Translations under genes and position numbers: made by a program
In this document: piece by piece, positions 56,029 through 64,000 of the stretch
How positions within the stretch are numbered: the stretch's first letter is position 1
Layout: the number at the start of each line of letters is the position of its first letter
Source: Selaginella moellendorffii
Taxonomy: Eukaryota > Streptophyta > Lycopodiopsida > Selaginellales > Selaginellaceae
Length of the DNA stretch: 64,000 nucleotides
Direction of reading: 5' to 3'
NCBI RefSeq assembly: GCF_000143415.4
Contig: NW_003314319.1
Coordinates: 140,138 to 204,137 of the forward strand
Notes under the pieces: generated by a model
Databases searched by the model: none
Told to the model about the DNA's origin: nothing
The model's input: the letters and a program-made list of their open reading frames with translations, nothing else

Positions 56029-58311
56029 TTAAATATAGTCTTGTCTTTTGCCAGCAGCGTGAAGATTGGCAACCAACACATATGGAGAGCCACATTCAGG
56101 CCTAAACTCCACAATTTTCTCAGCTGCCCGAGCTGCCAGATCGTCGTTCTCGTAGAAAGTTGACGCTGCTAGCAAGCTCCCCCATGTAGCACCATGAGCG
56201 GCAAACGGCATCTTGTCTGTCACCTCTTCGGCACTATCAAGCTGCCCAGACCTCGCCAGAATGTCAACAACGCAGCAGTAGTGCTCCCGCGTGGGAGTCA
56301 ACCCAAAGTCAGCGCGCATTGACACAAACTGTGTCAACGCCTCATTGACAAGCCCGGAATGGCTGCACCAGGCCAGAATGGTCGCAAAGGCGATCCTGTC
56401 CGGCGCAACCCCTACCAAGTTCATCATCCGGAAGAGAAAGAGGGCTTTCCCTGCTGGCGCATGAGCCTTGATCATGGCATTCCACGACACGAGGTCCCGA
56501 ACAGGCATTTCATGGAAAGTTGTGAGAGCTTCCTGAAAGAAGCCGTTTTGCTCGTAGGCCGAGGTCATAATGTTCCATGCTGTGACATCGCGAGAGGGCA
56601 TGGATGCAAATAGTTCCCTGGCCTCGCTCACTCTGCCGTAGTGAGAGAGCCCCGTGATCACTGTGCTCCATGACACAACGTGCCTCTGCGGCATTCTGTC
56701 GAATGCGAGCCTGGCCTCATCCAAGCAGGAGAATTGGCAGTAGACTGCGATCATGGTGTTCCAAGACACTAGGGTTCTCTCAGGCATAGATTTGAATCTA
56801 GTTTGGCACTGCTCCAAGCAGCCATTCGTCCCAAATGCCACGAGCTCTACATTCCATGAGATGACACTGTGTTTTGGCATCCTTTCCAGGACCTGCAAGG
56901 CTTGAGCGAGACGCCCCGCTTGAGAAAACCCGGAAAGTAACGAGTTCCACGAAAATGGATCCCTTTCGGGCATAGCATCGAAGCACGTCTTCATTTCTTC
57001 AACGTATCCAAGTTGGGCATTTGCTGCAACAACGGCATTCCAGGAGACGACATTGCAGGACGGCATTTTCTGGAACATGATCTTCACAAGATTAATGGAG
57101 CTGTTCTGTGCGCCAGATGACATCAAAGCAGTCCAGGAGATCACGTTTCTTTCAGGCATTTGATCAAACATAAACTTTGCGCGATCAACACACCCGCTTT
57201 GAGCATAGGCTGACACTGCAATATTCCACGACACTAAGCTTCTGCATGGCATTTTATCAAACATCATCCTTGTCATGTCAATCTTACCATTCTGTAGAAA
57301 TGATTTTGCTAGAGCATTCCAGGTACCCGCTGCTTTGCCTTGCGTTGAATCAAACATCTCTTTTGCCTGATCAAGATGCCCCGCCCGGGCGTACAGTAAA
57401 ATCATCACATTGCAAGCGATCAAATCCCTTTCCTCCATTGCAAGAAATATCCTCCTTGCCTGCGCATCCATTCCATTTTGCGCAAACGCAGTGATCATGG
57501 CCGTTGACGACACGGCATCGTGAAGTGGCATCCTCTCAAACACGGCACTGGCGCCCAGGATATGCCCGGCTTGGGCATACGCATTGAATATCCTTGTCCA
57601 GGACAAAGAATTCTGTGACGGCATAACGTCAAACAGGGCTTTGGAATCCTCCAGACGAAGACCCGGTGCTTCGGCAAATGTGGAAATCAGGCAGTTCCAT
57701 GCTACCTCGTTCCGCTTAGGCATCCTGTCAAAGAACTTTCTAGCCAGATCAAATTGAAGGTACCGTACAAATGCCGTTATCATCAAGTTCCAGGTGATTA
57801 GATCGCGCCCGCGCATGCCATCGAACATCAATCGAGCGTCTTCAAAATATCCGTTCTGGGCATATGCAGTAATCATGGAGTTCCAGGAAACTGTATCAGG
57901 CATGGGGGCTCGATCGAACAAAAGCTTGGCTTCTTTCAGTCGCCCGTTTTGGTTGTAGACATTGAGCATAATGTTGCATGATCTGGTGTCAGGGTTCGGG
58001 ATAGAGGCGAAGATCTCCAAGGCCTGCTGCAGTTCCCCGCAAGCGCCATACATGAGCACCAGATGATCCGCCAGGAACTTGCAATGGCGGAGAGTGGAAG
58101 CAAGAATGGAGCTGTGGAGCCTCCTGCCTTCGTCGAGATCTTTGCTCCTGGCACATGCCTTGAGACAGCGTCCAAGTTCTTCCACAGATCCATTGCACCA
58201 CGGGATCTTGCTGGAGCTGCCATATTGTGCTGTGAGAATCTTTCTGAATCCTTCAGTAGGCCATGCAATCATGAAAACATTGGAAGACAATATGATAATA
58301 TGGTTTGACAT
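56029..58311 (-). CDS. PPR protein with short S-type repeats
   Basis: A single exon of 760 aa. It carries a long tandem series of about 31-residue repeats with the pattern A-x-FD-MP-RDVVSWNxMIxAYAQNG (for example TVSWNSMITAYAQNGYFEDA and VISWTALMSSGAQNSSIN), then GKALFLFRMMNLVGVAPDRI and an E1-like ending, SPYVLVANLHAAGKRQDYI. There is no DYW domain. Repeat density is high and no in-frame stop occurs, suggesting selection on the ORF. Two other copies exist in this window: a full-length decayed one at 1-1315 and a scrap at 47895-47982. Predicted to be an organelle RNA-binding protein; the target is unknown. Confidence 0.88.
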   Translation of the reverse strand: MSNHIIILSSNVFMIAWPTEGFRKILTAQYGSSSKIPWCNGSVEELGRCLKACARSKDLDEGRRLHSSILASTLRHCKFLADHLVLMYGACGELQQALEIFASIPNPDTRSCNIMLNVYNQNGRLKEAKLLFDRAPMPDTVSWNSMITAYAQNGYFEDARLMFDGMRGRDLITWNLMITAFVRYLQFDLARKFFDRMPKRNEVAWNCLISTFAEAPGLRLEDSKALFDVMPSQNSLSWTRIFNAYAQAGHILGASAVFERMPLHDAVSSTAMITAFAQNGMDAQARRIFLAMEERDLIACNVMILLYARAGHLDQAKEMFDSTQGKAAGTWNALAKSFLQNGKIDMTRMMFDKMPCRSLVSWNIAVSAYAQSGCVDRAKFMFDQMPERNVISWTALMSSGAQNSSINLVKIMFQKMPSCNVVSWNAVVAANAQLGYVEEMKTCFDAMPERDPFSWNSLLSGFSQAGRLAQALQVLERMPKHSVISWNVELVAFGTNGCLEQCQTRFKSMPERTLVSWNTMIAVYCQFSCLDEARLAFDRMPQRHVVSWSTVITGLSHYGRVSEARELFASMPSRDVTAWNIMTSAYEQNGFFQEALTTFHEMPVRDLVSWNAMIKAHAPAGKALFLFRMMNLVGVAPDRIAFATILAWCSHSGLVNEALTQFVSMRADFGLTPTREHYCCVVDILARSGQLDSAEEVTDKMPFAAHGATWGSLLAASTFYENDDLAARAAEKIVEFRPECGSPYVLVANLHAAGKRQDYI

Positions 58312-58339
58312 TAATATTTAACTATTATTACTATAAATT

Positions 58340-58905
58340 CAAATTTGAGAGATCTCGTGTATTGTAAACCTGAAGTTTTCCAGAATGTTTGCCATCCAGT
58401 AGACATTTGTGATGTGCTCGTCATACAAGGTTGACTTGTAGATTGGTGGATTTTTCTCGTTGTTAAGTTCTGGCAGAGGCCCTACCACAGCATCCAGTGA
58501 TGGATTGCAAAATGTCGTGATGGTGATCAGGCTGGACAAGGACCCGGTGCTCAAAACTCTTGTATTTTCCATTGTTCAAGATCTGGATGGAAGAGAATAG
58601 AACCATGATTCAATCAATCAAAGTACTATAAAAGTGGTTATTCAACTTACTTCTCCAATTTTCACGATGAACGCATTTTTTATAGGCTTCTAAGTCGTAC
58701 CAAAGATTGCCCTTTCTGGCCTGGAGTCCGCCAATCTGGCAGATAATAATTCAATTGCAAAATCATCTCAGAGTCTCCAAACAATTTCGCCAGGCAGCTT
58801 GAATCCAGCCCGAGTCCTTTAGACAACGCTGACAGCAGTCATGCTTTGAAACATAGTTGGAGGTGAGCTTCCTCCGGACAACCTGTGCTTGAATTTCATC
58901 CATAC
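58340..58905 (-). pseudogene. Decayed 2-oxoglutarate dioxygenase gene
   Basis: Collinear with exons 3 and 4 of the dioxygenase at 48047-49271. YKSFEHRVLVQPD is still readable. An 11-bp deletion then removes the codons of the 2-oxoglutarate-binding Arg-x-Ser and shifts the frame, after which PLPELNNEKNPPIYKSTLYDEHITNVY follows. Further upstream the segment with the HTD iron ligands is deleted and a TAG replaces a codon in the YDLKP region. Exons 1 and 2 are absent. Confidence 0.88.
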
Positions 58906-58974
58906 TTTTCTTTTCTCGAACGCGCTCCACTTGTTTCAGCGGTTTTTCAGCCCAAACTGTAGCTTCCCAGGATC

Positions 58975-60434
58975 ATGATCAAACACCTCTACAAAAGTCG
59001 ATCTTCCTCATGATCTCCTCCGGAGGATCACTCAACAATTTCAGCCTCTTCTCGCAGCATCTCAAGCTGTCCCTCGACTACAATCAAAAGAAATATTAAC
59101 ACCATAAGCTTCTTCAAAGATGTTGGCACTAGCGTCGCCATTCTCTCCGGCCTCGTCTATGATCTCACCGGGCCCTTGCTCCTCCTTGGATTCGCGCTAA
59201 ACTTTGCTGGATACTCCATGATATGGCTGGCTACAACGGAGAGAATCGCGCACCCCCATATCTGGGAGCTGTGCTTCTATCTCTTTATGATCGGCGCGTC
59301 GGCAGGCTTCACCACCACAGCTGTTCTTGTGTCCTGTGCCAAGAATTTCCCCAAGAACCAGGGCATGGTTCTTATTGAGCGTTACGATCTTCTCTCGCAG
59401 CAATGATTCCTTCATCCTCTTCCTCTTTCTGGCCCGGTTTCCATCGCTCTTGTGCCTACTCTTCGCGTTTGTCATTCGATCTCTCGACATCGGCGAGAAC
59501 GCTCTTCGTCTTCTTGTAGGTAACTTTGATCCTGGCTGGATATCTCATGGCGATTGTCATCCTCCAGCATTTCGTGCGCCTAGAATCTTGGATCATCAAG
59601 GCCTTCTTTTCATCATGCTGCTCATCCTCTCCTTCCCGGCAATACAAATCCCTCAGGTAGATCATCAAGATGGTAAGAACGTGGTCAATGTAGATCCTCT
59701 GGATCATGGAGCAAACGCCGCTGCTTCACCTATCAGCTCGATCTTCTCCAAAGGACTGCCAGTCAAGCGAGGGGACGATTTCACAATCCTCCAGGCGCTC
59801 TGTAGCATCGACGTGCTTCTCATTTTTGCAGCGTCAACGTGTGGCATTGGCGCTGTGCTCACGGTGACCAACAATTTCGGCCAGATTGGATCGTCCCTGG
59901 GGTACTCCCAGGCCGGAACAAACACTTTCATCGCGCTGCTCAGTATCTGGGACTTCATACGTGGCGTTGGCTGCAGCTTCATCTCGGATACGTGCCTCGC
60001 CAGCTATGGCGTCTCAAGGCCCTTCTTCCTGTGCCTGGTTCTCTTGCTTCACTCCCTTGGGAGCTTGATAATCGCTCTTGGACTTCCCGGAGCGCTCTTC
60101 TACGGCTCGGTTTTGATCGGGCTGTCAATCGGTGGGCAGTGGTCTAGACCATGATAGCGGAGATCTTCGGGCTCAGCTTCCAGCTCCAAAACGTAACTTA
60201 CGTCGCCAAGGCGCTGGGAACGTATGTTTTGTCGTCCGTGTGGCCGGAGTTTTATACGATCGCGAGAGTAAGCTTGGATCGAGAGATGACGAGCTTCTTT
60301 GCCATCGATCGCATTGCTACAGAGCAACCTTCTTCGTCATGGCTGGAGTGTGCTTGTTTGCAGCCGTTGTGATATTGTCCATGAGAACCGCAAAGCTTTA
60401 TAGTGTCACTGTTCGAAAGAGACTCACTGGTTAG
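58975..60434 (+). pseudogene. Decayed nodulin-like MFS transporter gene
   Basis: Homologous along most of its length to the intact transporter at 49799-51466, with many small deletions: loss of about 24 bp near the start, loss of the region after KNFPKNQGMVL, a shifted frame around 59390-59520, several deletions in the loop, and a broken frame near 60150. Long open pieces remain (for example VKRGDDFTILQALCSIDVLL and GIGAVLTVTNNFGQIG), which could be mistaken for a real gene. Confidence 0.9.
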
Positions 60435-60617
60435 ACGCTTTGATGTATTGACTTCGCCGCAAGAACAGCAAACTTCTATAAAGCCACTCACTGCCGATTA
60501 GTAAAAAAAGCTCGAAGGAAGGTCATACCTTCACTTCCAAAACATTTGTCTCTCGGTTGATGATAGAAACTCGTTGTACAGTCGATCATATACAACTATA
60601 TGTAGATATTTCTGTTT

Positions 60618-62185
60618 TCAACGCTGTTGTTGCTCTTCTGTGTCCTGTAACGAGGGAGGGGGAGGAGGGAGAGGAGGTGAAGGGGACGATGGTTTGAGTG
60701 GCTCTATCTGTGCAATCTCGAGTAAAAGTTTGTGGAGTGACTGTGGCTTGGAGAAGAATGGGGAGTGATCGCTGCCTTTGAGAAGAAATACCTTCTCGGG
60801 GGGGTTGCTGCTTATCAGTCTCTCTTGGAGGGCCGGCGTTAGTGCGCAATCGTCGGTTGTCTGGATGAAAAATCTCCGCACGCTACCATATCTTTCCTGT
60901 GTTAGGCACAGCCTCTCCAGGGTTGGAGCAAATGGCACGGGCCTCAGAGAAACGGTCGCCAGTGCTACGTCCTGTTAAACAAAGCAAAAAAGAAAAGCTT
61001 CTTTTTCAGTCACCGTGCTGGCTACTAAAAACCACGAGAAAGTACGTACCTTTGCGGGGCTTTGGTTGAAAAACAAATCCTTGATCAGGCTTTTGTCAAA
61101 CTCGAGAGCCGTGGGAACAGACGAGCTACCGTTCGCGTATACAAACTGTTGAGCCTTGGGTAGAAGATCGTCTGCAGTGATTAACTGCAATCACAACACA
61201 ATCGAAATCATGTTTGTGGTGATCACAAGTTTTATATGGAGTTTACCTCTGGAGCAAAGATGTCGGACGCCCTCTGCCCGTTCGCCACCATTGCCGCAGA
61301 GACGAAAACAGCCTTGCAGATTTTGGTGGGGAAAGCTTCCATGGCGTAGGAGATGCAAGCGCCACCAAAGTCGTGGCCAACGAGTATCACCTGAAAGCGC
61401 AAGAAAAGAGAGCGAAAAAGCGGAGGAAAAAAAAAGAGTATCTGTCAGATAGTATGCTCACGGACGAGGAAGCGATTGAAGTTTTTAACGGGGTGTACCT
61501 TCTCATTGTCTGGAAGCTTTTCCAGGAGCGAGAGCAGCGGCTTTACGTACTGTGAGAGCGTCGAGATTGTGTTTGGATCGGTGTGATCGATGCCGGAGCC
61601 AGTGAGATCCACGGTTGAGGCAGTGAAGCCAGACTCCTCCAGCAACGCGATGGATTTGTACCAGCACCACGCTCCATTCCCGGCTCCGTGAACCAGCACA
61701 AAGTGCTTGCTCTCGAGATTGTCAGGGAGACCTGGCTGGAAGAAAGACAACAACAAAGAAAAACAGACCTCGATCATCAAAACACTCGCTCCATAAAACT
61801 ATAGAACTGCTGGCTAGAGAACTACAAACAACTAGGAACTACTCGAGAACTCCAACTAGGAACTTACCTTGATCCCATTGACGAGCTGGTGTGGCGGCAC
61901 GACCGGATCCGAGATGGAGCGCGGCCTGGTGCTGGCGCTCCGCGGGAGCCTCTCCGGGAACAAGTTGGGATTGTTGCGCTGCGACGCGGCGCGCTCCAGC
62001 CGGATGGATTTCTGCTGCTGCTGCAGCGCAAACGCCAGCACCTGGCGCTCGATCAGCTCCTCCTCGAGCGCCTTTTGCTTCTTCTGCGCCGCCTTCCGAG
62101 CCGCCTTGTCCTTCTTGGCCGAGGAAGAAGAGGACGAGTTCTTCTTCCCTTTGCCCGACACCATCCTCGCCAGTCCATTCCCCAT
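60618..62185 (-). CDS. Methylesterase-family alpha/beta hydrolase (MES11-like) with Asp at the nucleophile position
   Basis: Five exons (61868-62185, 61499-61735, 61247-61390, 61050-61184, 60618-60971) total 1188 nt, giving 395 aa. A Lys/Ser-rich N-terminal extension (about 105 aa, MGNGLARMVSGKGKK) precedes the hydrolase, as in the putative plastid MES11-type proteins. The core shows HFVLVHGAGNGAWCWYK, the elbow VGHDFGGACISYAM with Asp instead of the usual Ser, FNQSPAKDVALATVSLRPVP, and a distal His in LKGSDHSPFFSKPQ. Serine members demethylate methyl-IAA, methyl-jasmonate or methyl-salicylate. The Asp elbow is known in MES11-15 relatives, so activity is uncertain. The tail is Pro/Ser-rich. 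The ATG at 62185 follows a Ser/Leu-rich leader. Confidence 0.9.
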
Positions 62186-62189
62186 TTTG

Positions 62190-63160
62190 CTCTTGCTCTT
62201 GCTCTTGCTCGCTCGCTACAAAAAAGACCAAAATTCTCTCACGCTGCGCTACTATCTAGCTAAAACCCTGTCCGCGCGCGCGATCCATCCCTGGATCTAC
62301 CTAAATGCGCGCCGCCAATCCCCCACGCATTCTCCCGGATCGCGCGCTTGTGGGAAGCCTAGCGGGCGCTGGATTGGCGCTCCTCCTCTCCCCGGGAATG
62401 AAAGAGAGCCGCCTTGTGGCGCCCTAAAACCCAGCCTTCATAAATTATGAGAGCCCAGAGCTACCTCTCGCGGCATTTCCTTTAAGAGGATGATTGCCCG
62501 ACCGTGTTGTTTCTCCTCTAAACAATCACTAAAGAAACCACTCACTCGCAAGGGAATTCCTGGGTAAAATTCGTAAAAAAAGGAAGATCAAACTGTGGAT
62601 CGATTGGGTGCATAATCTCTGGGTACAATAATGTGCTCCCATGACTTTCTCTCGCGTCTCATTCCAATTTTTACTGCCCAAAACTCCCGCTTTCTGTCCG
62701 CCATAGCCGTATGCTCATGTCATCGCGGTGGTCTTGTACGCTGTACACGGTGTACGTCATTCTCGGTAGCGTACAAACACCTGTATTCACCCACACTGTA
62801 GAGATTTTTTGGGTCGTTCCTTTTGGATTCACTGCGCAGTGTATTTTAGACTCTGGGAGGATTGCATTGTAGCTCTTTGTTCTCGGCGTAGACGACGCTG
62901 GAAATAGTTCGCCAAGCTTTTCCTTTCACAGGTGGCGAGTCCATTCCATGTCCACCAAATGAGAAAAATCACCTTGACTTTGACTTTATCGTCCAGTCAA
63001 ACGAGACCACTGGCAGTCAAATCTTATGCTCCAAATCCGCGTTTAAACTTAGAAAAATATTTCGTGCTCTTCTCCTTACGAGCTAAGTTAGCACCAAAAA
63101 AATTGTTTATAGAGATTGGCTGACTTGCAGTGTTTGTGTTTCACTTGGTCTCTTCTATCA
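62190..63160. other. Intergenic
   Basis: Contains the promoters of the flanking divergent genes (methylesterase - and BSP +). No gene, tRNA or repeat is recognised. Confidence 0.6.
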
Positions 63161-63166
63161 TCGACC

Positions 63167-63173
63167 TATATAA
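63167..63173 (+). promoter_or_regulatory. TATA box of the BSP gene
   Basis: TATATAA, 36 bp upstream of the ATG at 63209. It supports that start over any upstream one. Confidence 0.65.
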
Positions 63174-63208
63174 CAAACTCTTTCTCGCATAATTTCACAA
63201 GCATTTCA

Positions 63209-63880
63209 ATGGAACTTGCTGGATTTCTTTTGATCCTCTCGCTGTGTGCCACCTCCGCCCACGCCCAGATCACTCTCGTCTTCGCAAACAACGCCCAAGG
63301 AACCGCCGGCGGTAGGCGCTTCGACTCCGTGGTGGGCGCCCAGGGAGCCTTCACCGTCCTCTCCAACGCCATCACCTTCGTCCAGTCCACCTTCGACTAC
63401 TCCAATCCATCCACGCCCAAGAAGAGCGTCTCCAGGATCACCTTCACGGTCGACGATATCGGCGGCGTCGCGTACACCAGTAACGATCAGATCCATCTCA
63501 GCGCGTCATATGTTGGGAATTACAGCGGCGATGTTGCGAGAGAGATCCGGGGCGTGATGTTCCACGAGATGACTCATGTGTGGCAGTGGAACGGGAGAGG
63601 CAGCGCCCCCGGGGGATTGATCGAGGGGATTGCCGATTTTGTGAGGCTCAAGGCGAATCTGGCACCGTCGCATTGGGTGAAGCCCGGCGCGGGGAATCGG
63701 TGGGATCAGGGGTACGATGTCACTGCCAGGTTTCTCGACTATGTCAACAGTCTAAGCGCAGGCTTTGTGGCCAAGCTCAATGCCAAGCTTGCAACTGGGT
63801 GGAGCGAGAGCTACTTCCAGGACTTGACCGGAAAGAGCGTTGGAACGCTGTGGAGCGATTACAAAAAAAAATACAGCTAA
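63209..63880 (+). CDS. Basic secretory protease (BSP), intact
   Basis: A single exon of 223 aa. The signal peptide is about residues 1-22 (MELAGFLLILSLCATSAHA). The mature domain shows RRFDSVVGAQGAFTVLSNAI, ITFTVDDIGGVAYTSNDQIH, the zinc site FHEMTHVWQWNG (HExxH), GLIEGIADFVRLKAN and the conserved end WSESYFQDLTGKSVGTLWSDY. Family length is about 220-230 aa. BSPs are apoplastic proteins with a peptidase-like zinc fold, often pathogen-induced; activity is inferred. This is the only gap-free, unbroken BSP among the five BSP-related loci in the window. Confidence 0.95.
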   Translation: MELAGFLLILSLCATSAHAQITLVFANNAQGTAGGRRFDSVVGAQGAFTVLSNAITFVQSTFDYSNPSTPKKSVSRITFTVDDIGGVAYTSNDQIHLSASYVGNYSGDVAREIRGVMFHEMTHVWQWNGRGSAPGGLIEGIADFVRLKANLAPSHWVKPGAGNRWDQGYDVTARFLDYVNSLSAGFVAKLNAKLATGWSESYFQDLTGKSVGTLWSDYKKKYS

Positions 63881-64000
63881 TCATTGGATAGTAACGCACA
63901 CAAAACATCCAAAAATGATTCAATATATATTAGTAAATACCTTAAAATAAATCAAAGTTTTTTAAAAAATAAGTGACATTAAAAATCTTGGAAGTATAAG

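Noticed and set aside
59327-60154. Open frame of 275 codons that looks like a transporter gene
   Set aside because: Comparison with 49799-51466 shows it is a pseudogene whose frame changes by deletions; the open stretch is partly out of the true frame.

Overview
This window is nuclear DNA of a land plant, most consistent with the lycophyte Selaginella (S. moellendorffii type). The grounds are very short introns (about 40-150 bp, mostly 50-65 bp), compact GC-rich genes separated by AT-rich gaps, several intronless PLS-class pentatricopeptide (PPR) genes, and plant-specific families (Raf-like EDR1 kinase, germin-like protein, MATH/TRAF-like protein, methylesterase, basic secretory protease). 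The organism is inferred from composition and gene content; no search was run. Splice sites were read by hand, and every multi-exon model called complete sums to a multiple of three.

Layout. 1-1.3 kb: a full-length but decayed PPR gene, then empty sequence. 3.9-31.1 kb is the dense, conserved part: a DExH-box RNA helicase (-), an NXPE/TBL-like membrane esterase-fold protein (+), an LMBD2-type membrane protein (+), an FHA protein (-), a TPMT/HOL-type methyltransferase (+), a PPR gene (-), a spermidine/spermine synthase (+), a Raf-like MAPKKK with an EDR1 domain (+) and a large MATH-domain protein (+). 31.6-38 kb is AT-rich, with basic-secretory-protease remnants, one germin-like gene and a germin remnant. 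38.2-40.3 kb holds an Integrator subunit 9 homologue lacking a central segment. 43-47 kb is a broken copy of the DNA polymerase alpha catalytic subunit gene.

47.9-60.4 kb contains two diverged copies of a block PPR / 2-oxoglutarate dioxygenase / nodulin-like MFS transporter. In the first copy the dioxygenase and transporter are intact and the PPR is a scrap; in the second the PPR is intact and the other two are pseudogenes. A basic secretory protease (with an assembly gap) and another PPR gene lie between the copies. 60.6-63.9 kb has a methylesterase-family gene (-) and an intact basic secretory protease (+).

The genes are mostly unrelated in function, as expected in a plant genome. The points of most interest are structural: GC-AG introns around a 20-nt micro-exon and an array of SP-initiating exons in the Raf-like gene, reciprocal decay of the duplicated block, the missing beta-CASP segment in the INTS9 homologue, a palindrome cluster at 47.4 kb, and a 9-mer TAGGGTTCT recurring in the sense strand next to gene starts.
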